DNA of 64,000 nucleotides from positions 62,001-126,000 of the forward strand of contig DATMTS010000055.1 of the NCBI GenBank assembly GCA_035564555.1, read 5' to 3'. The notes below the pieces were generated by a model. The model did no database searches and was not told the DNA's origin. It was given only the letters and a program-made list of their open reading frames with translations. A program made the translations under genes and the position numbers. Within the stretch, counting starts at the first letter, position 1. Every line of letters starts with the position of its first letter. The stretch is from DATMTS01 sp035564555 (GTDB taxonomy: Bacteria; Actinomycetota; Actinomycetes; Actinomycetales; Microbacteriaceae). Below, piece after piece: positions 26,782-34,732 of this stretch.

Positions 26782-27390
26782 ATGTCTCTTGCACCCCAAC
26801 CAGTCGGACGGCGTGAGCGGAACAAACAAGCCAAGCGCGAGCGCATCACCGCCGCCGCCAGCGAGTTGTTCAGTCAACACGGCGTCGACGAGGTCACCAC
26901 TCAGCAGATCGCCGACAAGGCCGACATCGGAACCGGCACGCTGTTTCTCTACGCCAAGACCAAGGGCGAACTGCTGCTGCTCGTGCAGAACGCCCACTAC
27001 AGCGAAGCGCTCGAGCGGGGCCGCGCGGACGCTGAGGCGTTGCACGACATGCTGGACGCGGTGCTGGCCCTCGTGCGGCCCATCGTGGAATGCAACCGGC
27101 TGCAGATCGACAACGGCCGCACGTACCTGCGCGAGATGGTCTTCGGCGACCCGAAGGAGCCCTACCACGCTGAGGCGCTCGCCATCGTCGCCCAGACCGA
27201 GGATGCCATGGCCGCCGTATTGCGCCGGAGCGAGCGGATCGGCGAACCCGAGGCGGCGATCCTCGCGCACGTCGTGTCTGCGATCATGTTCGTCTCGATG
27301 GCCGCCAGCGTGAACGTCGCGTCGAGCATGCAGCAGATCGTCGAGGAGATCAAAGGGCAGGTCTCGGTCCTGCTTGCGCCGTATCGGTGA
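26782..27390 (+). CDS. TetR family transcriptional regulator
   Basis: A 202-residue regulator with an N-terminal TetR helix-turn-helix (VDEVTTQQIADKADIGTGTLFLYAKTKGELL, about residues 33-63), including the usual GTLFxY recognition-helix end. The C-terminal ligand domain is Met/Ala-rich. The ATG at 26782 has GGAGG 9 bases upstream. Its stop overlaps the GTG of the downstream MFS gene by 4 bases, so regulator and exporter are translated together. The palindrome at 26741-26760 is the likely binding site and would also cover the divergent SDR promoter. Confidence 0.9.
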   Translation: MSLAPQPVGRRERNKQAKRERITAAASELFSQHGVDEVTTQQIADKADIGTGTLFLYAKTKGELLLLVQNAHYSEALERGRADAEALHDMLDAVLALVRPIVECNRLQIDNGRTYLREMVFGDPKEPYHAEALAIVAQTEDAMAAVLRRSERIGEPEAAILAHVVSAIMFVSMAASVNVASSMQQIVEEIKGQVSVLLAPYR

Positions 27391-28787
27391 GCGCTCGGCG
27401 TTCCACTCGATTGAGCCATGCGCTCGTCTCAATCGCGTTGTGCGGCGCGGTCATCGGCAGTCTCGGCGCACCCCTGATCACGCCTGTGGCGACGGGAATG
27501 CACGTGCCGCTCGACGTCGCGCAGTGGACCTTGACGGTGACACTCTTCACAGGGGCGATCGCCGGGCCTGTGCTCGGCCGCCTCGGCTCCGGCTCTCACC
27601 GGCGTGCGACGATCCTGGCGACTCTCGCGCTGGTCACTCTCGGTGGTGCGCTGACGGCCGCACCGCTGCCGTTCGCTGCTCTGCTGGTCGGCCGCGGGCT
27701 GCAGGGCCTCGGACTCGGCGTCGTCGCTCTGCTGATGAGCGTGGCGCGCGATCAGCTGCCGGCTGAGCGCTCGGCGTCCGCCATTGCGATGATCTCGGTC
27801 GCGTCGACGGTGGGGGTGGGAGTCGGATACCCGCTGATCGGCCTGCTCGATCAGTTGGCGGGGCTCCGCGTCGCATACGGCTTCGGCTTCCTCCTCTCGC
27901 TCGGCGCCCTCGCCATCGCGTGGTTGACACTGCCCCGGGATGCCCCGGCGCCGCCCGTGCAGGTGGATGCCCCGGCGCCGCCCGTGCAGGTGGATGCCGT
28001 GGGAGCACTGCTGCTGGGCGCCGGCACGCTGGGTCTGCTGTTGGCAATCGCGGAACCGACCGTGTGGAAGGCCCCGCTCGTCGGTGGCGCGATCATCGTC
28101 GCAGCCGCCATCGCCCTGGGGTTCTGGGTCGCCGTCGAGTTGAAGGCGGCGGCGCCGCTGGTCGATCTGCGACTGCTGGCACAGTCGGCCGTTCTTCGCG
28201 CGAACACCGGCATGCTGGTGGCCGGCGTCGGCATGTATCTGCTGTTCAGTCTGCTCACGCGCTACGTGCAGACACCCGCGACCGCCGGGTACGGCTTCGC
28301 TCTTCCCGGCGTTGCCGCGGGCGCGGCGCTGATCCCGTTCTCGGTGCTCGGCTTCATCGCGGGAAGAGTCGCGCCAGCAGCGATCGCGCGCTCGTCTGGA
28401 CGAACGGTCTACGCAGCGGCCGCCATCTCGGTGATGATCGCCGCCGCGCTGTTCGCCGCCGCGCCCGACTCGCCGGTCGCTGTGCTCGGTGCGATGGCCG
28501 TGCTCGGTTTCGGCGTCGGCGGGGTATCGGCTGTGATGCCGAGGCTTGTGTTGGCAGGTGTGCCGCACACCGAAACCGCCAGTGTGCTCTTGATCAACCA
28601 GATCATCCGCAGCATCGGCTTCGGCATCGGGAGCGCGCTGGCAGGAATGCTCCTCGCCGGAGCCACCCGTCCCGGCGCCCTGTCGCCGCAGGAACACGGG
28701 TACCTCGCAGCCGCCCAATGGGTACTGCCCCTTCTGGCCCTCAGCATCGTCGTCGTCGCGCTCTCGCGACGCCGCCGAACTCGTTGA
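27387..28787 (+). CDS. MFS transporter
   Basis: A 466-residue major facilitator protein with about 14 hydrophobic segments. The first helix (SIALCGAVIGSLGAPLITPVATGM) leads to a motif-A-like GRLGSGSHRRATIL loop, and LLVGRGLQGLGLGVVALLMSVARDQLPAERS follows, typical of drug or metabolite exporters. Translation is coupled to the upstream TetR gene by a GTGA overlap. The central loop carries an exact 27-bp in-frame tandem duplication (27939-27992). Homology to the exporter at 13268 is only general. Substrate unknown. Confidence 0.85.
   Translation: MSARRSTRLSHALVSIALCGAVIGSLGAPLITPVATGMHVPLDVAQWTLTVTLFTGAIAGPVLGRLGSGSHRRATILATLALVTLGGALTAAPLPFAALLVGRGLQGLGLGVVALLMSVARDQLPAERSASAIAMISVASTVGVGVGYPLIGLLDQLAGLRVAYGFGFLLSLGALAIAWLTLPRDAPAPPVQVDAPAPPVQVDAVGALLLGAGTLGLLLAIAEPTVWKAPLVGGAIIVAAAIALGFWVAVELKAAAPLVDLRLLAQSAVLRANTGMLVAGVGMYLLFSLLTRYVQTPATAGYGFALPGVAAGAALIPFSVLGFIAGRVAPAAIARSSGRTVYAAAAISVMIAAALFAAAPDSPVAVLGAMAVLGFGVGGVSAVMPRLVLAGVPHTETASVLLINQIIRSIGFGIGSALAGMLLAGATRPGALSPQEHGYLAAAQWVLPLLALSIVVVALSRRRRTR
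27939..27992 (+). repeat. Exact 27-bp in-frame tandem duplication
   Basis: Two identical 27-bp units (27939-27965 and 27966-27992) encode the nonapeptide DAPAPPVQV twice, in the loop following the sixth hydrophobic segment of the MFS transporter. Identity at the DNA level points to a recent slip or length variation. The reading frame is kept. Confidence 0.9.
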
Positions 28788-28831
28788 GCCGCAGTTCGGG
28801 TGCACCGACGAACAACGTGCGAGACTCGGGC

Positions 28832-29218
28832 ATGGCTCAAATCGTCGTCTATGGTCACACGGCCGCTCTTGTGCCGCGCATCGCCGAACTCTCAGACGCC
28901 GTTCACGCTGCCGCGATGTCTGCGCTGCGACTGCCGGCGGAGAAGCGCTTCCATCGTTTCATCACGCTGGAGCCCGGCCGGTTCATCGCCCCGCCTGACC
29001 GTTCGATCGACTACACGATCGTAGAAGTCAGCATGTTCGAGGGCCGCTCAGCGCACACGAAGAAGGAGTTCATCCGGCAACTTATCTCCAATATCGAAGC
29101 CATCGGGGTGCCGCCGAACGACCTCGAGATCACGATCACCGAGACGCCTCGCGCCAATTGGGGCATCCGTGGGAGACCCGCCGACGAGTTGACGTTGCCC
29201 TACCCAGTGGATCTCTGA
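28832..29218 (+). CDS. Tautomerase-like protein lacking the catalytic N-terminal proline
   Basis: A 128-residue protein of the tautomerase superfamily (longer 4-oxalocrotonate tautomerase-like type), recognised by KRFHRFITLEPGRFIAPPDRS, YTIVEVSMFEGRSAHTKKEFI and the C-terminal LEITITETPRANWGIRG. Members use an N-terminal proline, exposed after Met removal, as general base. Here the sequence begins Met-Ala-Gln, so that proline is replaced by alanine. Either catalysis is lost or altered, or the true start differs; I see no alternative start that gives Pro. The gene begins 45 bases after the MFS gene and may be co-transcribed. The ribosome site is weak. Confidence 0.75.
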   Translation: MAQIVVYGHTAALVPRIAELSDAVHAAAMSALRLPAEKRFHRFITLEPGRFIAPPDRSIDYTIVEVSMFEGRSAHTKKEFIRQLISNIEAIGVPPNDLEITITETPRANWGIRGRPADELTLPYPVDL

Positions 29219-29244
29219 CCGCCGCCTTCCCATACGGTTGGTCC

Positions 29245-29712
29245 ATGACGAATCGGACGGCGTACACAGTTCGAGACATCGCGGCGGCAGACGCGGAAGC
29301 CTGGGCCGACCTCTACGCCGGTTATCTGTCGTTCTACAACGTTCCTGCCGACGCAACGGCGGTCGCCGTCGCGTGGCGTTGGCTGCTCGGTCGTAGACAC
29401 GGAATGCACGGCATCGTTGCTGCGGCACCCGGCGGCGAGATCGTCGCGATGGCCAATCTCCGCCTCTTTGCGAGGCCTTCGCGGGCGGCCCTGGGTTTAT
29501 ACCTCGATGATCTCTTCACTCTCCCGACGGCGCGGGGAAACGGTGCCGCCGGCGCGCTGCTGCGGCGTGCGGCCGAGATCGCCGCGGAAGAGGGTGCCGA
29601 CGTCGTGCGCTGGATCACCGCCTGCGACAACGAGAGGGCCCGAAGGGTCTACGACGCTCATGCGAGCGCAACACCGTGGGTCACCTACGACATGAAGCCG
29701 GCCGACGGGTAG
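29245..29712 (+). CDS. GNAT family N-acetyltransferase
   Basis: A 155-residue single-domain acetyltransferase. The acetyl-CoA-binding motif A is LYLDDLFTLPTARGNGAAGALLRRAAE (about residues 87-113, with RGNGAA as the pyrophosphate loop). Motif B follows as DNERARRVYDAH. The start ATG at 29245 lies 26 bases after the tautomerase-like gene on the same strand, so they may share a transcript. A longer open frame to 29158 overlaps that gene and lacks a ribosome site. Acceptor unknown. Confidence 0.85.
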   Translation: MTNRTAYTVRDIAAADAEAWADLYAGYLSFYNVPADATAVAVAWRWLLGRRHGMHGIVAAAPGGEIVAMANLRLFARPSRAALGLYLDDLFTLPTARGNGAAGALLRRAAEIAAEEGADVVRWITACDNERARRVYDAHASATPWVTYDMKPADG

Positions 29713-29776
29713 AGGCGAACTCCCCCACCCGACGACCGGCTCCTGCGACGCGGCGCGCGCCCGGTTCGATGACCGG

Positions 29777-31033
29777 CTAACGAGCTCCGGATCGGCGCTT
29801 GTTGTAGACGTCGAACGCCACCGCGGCAAGCAGCACCAGACCCTTGATCAACGACTGCCACTCGGTGCCGACACCGTTGATCGACATGCCGTTGTTGAGG
29901 ATTCCGATGATCAGGCCGCCCACGATCGCGCCGGTGACCGTGCCGATGCCGCCCGTGACGGCCGCGCCGCCGATGAATGCCGCCGCGATGGCATCCAGTT
30001 CGAATCCGTCGCCGGCGCCCGGACTGGCCAGGTCGAGCCCGCCCGTGAAGACGAGTCCGGCGATCGCGCTGATCACGCCCATGTTGACGAACAGCAGGAA
30101 GGTGACCCGCTTGGTCTTGACGCCGGAAAGCGCCGCAGCGTTCAGGTTGCCGCCCATCGCATAGATGTGGCGCCCGAAGACGGTGCGAGACATGACAGCC
30201 GCGTAGATGACCGTGAGCAGGCCGAGCGCCAGAAGCACGACCGGTGTTCCGTCATAGCTGGCCAGCAGCACCGTCACGTAGAGCACCAGGACCGCGGTGA
30301 AGACGAGTTTCATCATGAACCACCAGAACGGCTCGCTCTCGAGCTCGTACTTGCGACGAGCCGCGCGCTGCCGAACCGTGGAGATCACCAGCGACAGGGT
30401 GGCGAATGCGCCGAGTGCCATGGTCAGCGGCTCGTAGCCGCTGCTGCCGAAGGTCGGCAGGAAGCCTGAGCCGAGGTCACGGAAGGGCTGCGGGAACGAA
30501 GAGATGTCCTTGTTCTGCAGCGCGATCTGAGCGGCGCCACGGAACGCGAGCATGCCGGCCAGCGTGACGATGAATGCCGGTATTCGAAAGTACGCCACCC
30601 AGAAGCCCTGCCAGGCGCCGACCAGGGCACCCACCACGAGGCACAGGATGATCGCGATCAGCCACGGAATGTGCCATTGGTTGATCATCACCCCCGACAT
30701 CGCGCCGATGAAGGCGACGAGCGATCCCACCGAGAGGTCGATGTGCCCGGCGATGATGATCATGACCATGCCGATGGCCAGGATCAGGATGTAGCTGTTC
30801 TGCACGATGATGTTCGACACGTTGATCGGACGCAGCGTGATGCCGCCGGTGGTGATCTCGAAGAACATCACGATGACGATGAGCGCGATGAAGAGACCGA
30901 CCTGGCGCAGCTGACCGGTGAGGTAGCTCACCGCCGAGGAGAACGCTCCGGCAACCCGATTGGGCGCCGGGGGCTCGCCTCCAGTGCCGCCGCTCGGCCG
31001 CTCGAGAGTGCGGGGCTTGGTGAGCTCACTCAT
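29777..31033 (-). CDS. mmsB: Monosaccharide ABC transporter permease (MmsB/XylH-type)
   Basis: A 418-residue inner-membrane permease of the BPD_transp_2 family with about 10-11 hydrophobic segments. GMVMIIIAGHIDLSVGS and the C-terminal EAA-like AAVTGGIGTVTGAIVGGLIIGILNNGMS are characteristic of ribose/xylose/multiple monosaccharide permeases. The cytosolic N-terminus is about 45 residues. The ATG at 31033 overlaps the mmsA stop by 4 bases and has GAGAAGG upstream. It is the last gene of the araD-chvE-mmsA-mmsB operon. It likely imports L-arabinose or related aldoses, inferred from araD and the LacI regulator. Confidence 0.92.
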   Translation of the reverse strand: MSELTKPRTLERPSGGTGGEPPAPNRVAGAFSSAVSYLTGQLRQVGLFIALIVIVMFFEITTGGITLRPINVSNIIVQNSYILILAIGMVMIIIAGHIDLSVGSLVAFIGAMSGVMINQWHIPWLIAIILCLVVGALVGAWQGFWVAYFRIPAFIVTLAGMLAFRGAAQIALQNKDISSFPQPFRDLGSGFLPTFGSSGYEPLTMALGAFATLSLVISTVRQRAARRKYELESEPFWWFMMKLVFTAVLVLYVTVLLASYDGTPVVLLALGLLTVIYAAVMSRTVFGRHIYAMGGNLNAAALSGVKTKRVTFLLFVNMGVISAIAGLVFTGGLDLASPGAGDGFELDAIAAAFIGGAAVTGGIGTVTGAIVGGLIIGILNNGMSINGVGTEWQSLIKGLVLLAAVAFDVYNKRRSGAR

Positions 31034-32571
31034 GTGTGATCCTTCTCCCTTTCCTGGGTCATGTGCTGCATGAGGTATTCGGCGGTCGCCTTCTCGCGGG
31101 GCACGTTCGCGGTGATGCGGCCTTCTGACAGGGTGTAGATGCGGTCGCAGATGCCGAGCAGTTCCGGCAGCTCCGACGAGATGACGATGACGCCCTTGCC
31201 TGCATCCGCCAGCCGGTTGATGATCGAGTAGATCTCGTACTTGGCACCGACGTCGATGCCCCTGGTCGGCTCGTCGAGGATGAGCACGTCGGGGTCCGAG
31301 TACATCCACTTGGAGAGGACGACCTTCTGCTGATTTCCGCCGGAGAGCTTTCCGGTGATGGATGAGACGGACGGCGCCTTGATGTTCATGCTGCGCCGGA
31401 AGCCTTCGGCGACCATGATCTCCTTGTTCGCATCCACCAGCCCCGCCTTCGTGAGCTTGCCCAGTGCGGCTCCCGAGATGTTGCGCTTGATGTCGTCGAT
31501 GAGATTGAGGCCGTACTGCTTGCGGTCCTCGGTGGCGTACGCGATGCCGTTCTCGATCGCCGCCGAGACGGTGTTGGTGCGGATCTCCCTGCCACGCTTG
31601 TATACGCGGCCGGTGATGTTGCGGCCGTAGCTGTGCCCGAAGACGCTCATCGCCAGTTCGGTACGGCCGGCCCCCATGAGGCCGGCGATGCCGACGATCT
31701 CGCCCTCACGTACGCTCAGTGAGGCATTGACCACCACCTGCCGTGCGCGGTCCTGCGGGTGATGCACGTTCCAGTCCTCGATGCGCAGCAGCTCGTCGCC
31801 GATGTGCGGGGTGTGGTCGGGATACCGGCTCTCCAGATCGCGCCCGACCATGCCCTTGATGATGCGGTTCTCCGACACGGAGTCGGCGGCCATCTCGAGG
31901 GTCTCGATCGCCCTGCCGTCTCGGATGATGGTCACCTGGTCGGCGACGGCCTTGATCTCGTTCAGCTTGTGACTGATGATGATCGACGTGATGCCCTGGC
32001 TCTGCAGGTTCTTGATCAGCCCGAGCAGGTGAGCGGAGTCCTCGTCGTTCAACGCCGCGGTGGGCTCGTCGAGAATGAGCAGCTTGACCTCTTTCGAGAG
32101 CGCCTTGGCGATCTCGACGAGTTGCTGTTTGCCCACGCCGATGTCGATGATCTTGGTGTCGGGGTTGTCTTTGAGCCCGACCTGGGCGAGGAGCCGCGCC
32201 GCCTCCTGGTTGGTCTTGTTCCAGTCGATCCAGCCCGCGCGCTGCTGCTCGTTGCCGAGGAAGATGTTCTCGGCGATCGAGAGGTACGGGCTCAACGCCA
32301 GCTCCTGGTGGATGATCACCACGCCGGCAGCCTCGGAGTCGTTGATGTTGCGGAAGTGCACCGGTTCACCGTCGAGCACGATCGTGCCGTCGTAGCTCCC
32401 CGACGGGTATACGCCGGAGAGAATCTTCATCAGCGTCGACTTGCCCGCGCCGTTCTCACCGCAGATCGCATGGATGTGTCCCCGTTGCACCGAGAGCGAG
32501 ACGTCTTGCAACGCCTTCACGCCGGGGAATGTCTTCGTGATGCCGAGCATCTGAAGAATGTTGTCTGCCAC
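31030..32571 (-). CDS. mmsA: Monosaccharide ABC transporter ATPase (double cassette)
   Basis: A 513-residue ATPase with two ABC domains in tandem. Domain 1 has Walker A GENGAGKSTL near residue 39 and GVGKQQLVEIAKAL with DEPTAALND. Domain 2 has a degenerate Walker A (GLMGAGRTEL), LSGGNQQKVVLSKW (signature) and DEPTRGIDVG. Degenerate P-loops in the second half are normal for RbsA/XylG/MmsA-type proteins. The GTG at 32571 (GGAGGA 6 bases upstream) is preferred to the frame extending to 32628. It overlaps mmsB by 4 bases. It powers uptake with MmsB and ChvE. Confidence 0.93.
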   Translation of the reverse strand: MADNILQMLGITKTFPGVKALQDVSLSVQRGHIHAICGENGAGKSTLMKILSGVYPSGSYDGTIVLDGEPVHFRNINDSEAAGVVIIHQELALSPYLSIAENIFLGNEQQRAGWIDWNKTNQEAARLLAQVGLKDNPDTKIIDIGVGKQQLVEIAKALSKEVKLLILDEPTAALNDEDSAHLLGLIKNLQSQGITSIIISHKLNEIKAVADQVTIIRDGRAIETLEMAADSVSENRIIKGMVGRDLESRYPDHTPHIGDELLRIEDWNVHHPQDRARQVVVNASLSVREGEIVGIAGLMGAGRTELAMSVFGHSYGRNITGRVYKRGREIRTNTVSAAIENGIAYATEDRKQYGLNLIDDIKRNISGAALGKLTKAGLVDANKEIMVAEGFRRSMNIKAPSVSSITGKLSGGNQQKVVLSKWMYSDPDVLILDEPTRGIDVGAKYEIYSIINRLADAGKGVIVISSELPELLGICDRIYTLSEGRITANVPREKATAEYLMQHMTQEREKDHT

Positions 32572-32594
32572 GTCGGTTCCTCCCGTCACCGTGG

Positions 32595-32633
32595 TCGGGA
32601 TGATTGCGGGCGGGCCGCCCGCAACCATCCCGA
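32595..32633 (-). promoter_or_regulatory. 17-bp intercistronic hairpin between chvE and mmsA
   Basis: Arms 32595-32611 and 32617-32633 pair at 16 of 17 positions around a 5-base loop. The stem sits 21 bases after the chvE stop and 24 bases before the mmsA start. Such stems often protect the binding-protein mRNA or partly terminate, giving more binding protein than membrane components. Confidence 0.7.
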
Positions 32634-32653
32634 TGCGTATGCCTTCGCGCGTG

Positions 32654-33784
32654 TTACTGCAGGTCGGCGGTCGTGTAGTAGCCCGAGTCGAGAAGAACCT
32701 TCTTGTAGTTGTCCTTCGTGACGAGGGTCGGCTGGAACAGGTAGCTGGGAACGGTGACGACCTTGTTGTTGTAGCTCTTGGTGTCGTTGACCTTGGGCGT
32801 CTTGCCGTTCAGCAGGTCGTTCGCCATGGTGGCGGCTTCGTTGGCCAGTTCGCGCGTGTCCTTGTAGACGGTCGAGTACTGCTGGCCGGCGATGATCGAC
32901 TTCACCGAGGCGACCTCGGCGTCCTGTCCGGTGACGACGGGAAGAGCGAGGCTCGCCTTGCCGTAGCCCGCTCCGGTCAGTGCCGAGATGATGCCGTCGG
33001 AGAGGCCGTCGTAGGGAGAAAGAACGCCCTGCACGGTCGCTCCTGCCGAATACGACTTCGCGATCAAGTTCTGCATACGGGCCTTGGCGCCGTCCGGCGA
33101 CCACCCCTGGATCGCGACCTGGTTGAACGCCGTCTGGCCGCTCTTGACGACGACCGTGCCGTCGGCGATGTACTTCTTCAGCGTGTCCATCGCTCCGTTG
33201 TAGAAGAACGTGGCGTTGTTGTCGTCGGGGCTGCCGGCGAACACCTCGATGTTGAACGGGCCCTTCTTGCCGGTGGGCTGACCGTTCGCGTCGAGAACCC
33301 CGAGCCCGGTGAGCAGGCTGTTCGCCTGCACGACGCCGACCTTGTAATTGTCGAACGACACGTAGTAGTCGACGTTCTTGTCGCCGGTCAGAAGCCGGTC
33401 GTAGGAGATCACCTTGACGCCCGCCTTGGCCGCCGCGTCGAGCTGGTCGTTCAGCGAACCGCCGTCGATCGAGGCGACGATGAGGATCTTGGCGCCCTTG
33501 GTGATCATGTTGCTGATCTGCTGCACCTGCTGCGGGATCTTGTTGTCGGCGTACTCCAGGTCGACCTTGTAGCCGTCCTTGATCAGGTCCTGCTTGACGG
33601 CGTCGCCGTCTTTGATCCACCGCTGGTCGACCTTGGTCGGCATCGCGACGCCGACCAGTGCGCCCTTGTTGCTGCCCGCCTTGGCCGCGGCCGCATCGCT
33701 GCCACCGCGCCCGCCCGAGCAAGCGGCGAGCGAGAGAGCGAGGCCGACGGCCGCGACACCGACGATGATCTTCTTCGTCTTCAC
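32654..33784 (-). CDS. chvE: Multiple monosaccharide ABC transporter substrate-binding lipoprotein
   Basis: A 376-residue ChvE-type periplasmic-binding-like protein, anchored as a lipoprotein by the lipobox LSLAAC (Cys22) after a Lys-rich signal start. VGVAMPTKVDQRWIKDGDAVK opens the binding fold, and YDGLSDGIISAL and VVTGQDAEVASVKSIIAGQQYSTVYKDTRELA are typical of the family. It would capture aldoses such as arabinose, glucose or galactose and hand them to MmsB/MmsA. GTG at 33784 has GAAGGAAA upstream. It follows araD by 35 bases. Confidence 0.93.
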   Translation of the reverse strand: MKTKKIIVGVAAVGLALSLAACSGGRGGSDAAAAKAGSNKGALVGVAMPTKVDQRWIKDGDAVKQDLIKDGYKVDLEYADNKIPQQVQQISNMITKGAKILIVASIDGGSLNDQLDAAAKAGVKVISYDRLLTGDKNVDYYVSFDNYKVGVVQANSLLTGLGVLDANGQPTGKKGPFNIEVFAGSPDDNNATFFYNGAMDTLKKYIADGTVVVKSGQTAFNQVAIQGWSPDGAKARMQNLIAKSYSAGATVQGVLSPYDGLSDGIISALTGAGYGKASLALPVVTGQDAEVASVKSIIAGQQYSTVYKDTRELANEAATMANDLLNGKTPKVNDTKSYNNKVVTVPSYLFQPTLVTKDNYKKVLLDSGYYTTADLQ

Positions 33785-33819
33785 TGTGTTTTCCTTCTGT
33801 TGGATGCTGGACGTTGTTG

Positions 33820-34575
33820 TCACTGCATGTGATTCAGGAGCGCCGGGCTGCCTGGCAGCCCGGCAATCGTCGGCGGTCGCCCGCCGGACGTCTGTGGCGG
33901 GTTTTCGTTTCCGCCGAAGAGCGCGTCGATCGCGGTCTGCGTGATCGGCTTCGGCCCTCCCTCGCCCTGAGCGAAATGGATGCTTCGGGCGGCATCTTCG
34001 ACCAGCACGGCGGTGCGCACCGCAGCGCGCGCATTCCTGCCGACGGTGAACGGGCCGTGGTTGCGCATCAGCACAGCGCGACTGCGGTGCCCGCTCAAGG
34101 TCTGCACGATGCCCCGGCCGATCGAGTCGTCTCCGACCGCGGCGAGCGGCCCGACGGGGATGGGCCCGCCGAATTCGCGTGCCATGTCGGTCAGCACGCA
34201 CGGCACGGGCTCGCCCCGCGCCGCCCAGGCCGTGGCGTAGGTGGAGTGCGTGTGCGCCATCCCGCCGACGTCGGGCATGTGCCGGTAGACGTAGGCGTGT
34301 GCGGCGGTGTGGCGTGAGGGCGCGCGCTCGCATCCGGGGGTTCCCGGGACCACGTCGCCGCTGAGGGTGCAGAGGATCATGTTCTCGGGCGCCAGTTCGC
34401 CGTCGTCGACCCCGCTCGGCCTGATGACGAACAGTTCCGCGCCGGGCACTCGACCGGAGACGTTGCCGATGGCTCCGCCGACCAGGCCGTTGCGGCTCAA
34501 CTCGGAGTGCAGGCGCGCCACCTCGGCTCGAACGCGGGCGACGCCGACCTCGATCTCCGGCTCGAAGATGCTCAC
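33820..34575 (-). CDS. araD: L-ribulose-5-phosphate 4-epimerase (class II aldolase family)
   Basis: A 251-residue class II aldolase/adducin-family enzyme that would convert L-ribulose 5-phosphate to D-xylulose 5-phosphate in L-arabinose catabolism. It shows GAIGNVSGRVPG, FVIRPSGV, the zinc-binding AHTHSTYATAW (two His) and LMRNHGPFTVG (third His). The C-terminal ends are typical of AraD rather than fuculose aldolase. It starts at GTG 34575 and is the first gene of the operon; no araA or araB is in the window, so isomerase and kinase must be encoded elsewhere. The promoter carries a LacI-type operator. Confidence 0.88.
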   Translation of the reverse strand: MSIFEPEIEVGVARVRAEVARLHSELSRNGLVGGAIGNVSGRVPGAELFVIRPSGVDDGELAPENMILCTLSGDVVPGTPGCERAPSRHTAAHAYVYRHMPDVGGMAHTHSTYATAWAARGEPVPCVLTDMAREFGGPIPVGPLAAVGDDSIGRGIVQTLSGHRSRAVLMRNHGPFTVGRNARAAVRTAVLVEDAARSIHFAQGEGGPKPITQTAIDALFGGNENPPQTSGGRPPTIAGLPGSPALLNHMQ

Positions 34576-34635
34576 CTCAGCCCGACTCCCTCGTCCAGAA
34601 AGATCCGCGGAGCGTCCGAGGGCCTTCGACTCGCA

Positions 34636-34691
34636 ATGTGACCGTTCACATCGCGCGGTTGACGCTACCTGGACGAAGGTCGGGATGTCAA
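34636..34691 (-). promoter_or_regulatory. araD operon promoter with LacI-type operator
   Basis: Reading leftward, TTGACA (34686-34691) and TAGCGT after an 18-base spacer form a plausible promoter. Just downstream, ATGTGA-CCGT-TCACAT (34636-34651) is a LacI-family operator with the central CG these repressors prefer. The position downstream of -10 suits repression. Confidence 0.75.
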
Positions 34692-34732
34692 GCGGCGATT
34701 TGAAATCCCGTGCCGCGCACGGAATCCGCGGC

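Noticed and set aside
27966..27992. Sequencing error producing a duplicated loop
   Set aside because: The duplication is exactly 27 bp and in frame, so it is more likely real, though it cannot be excluded here.
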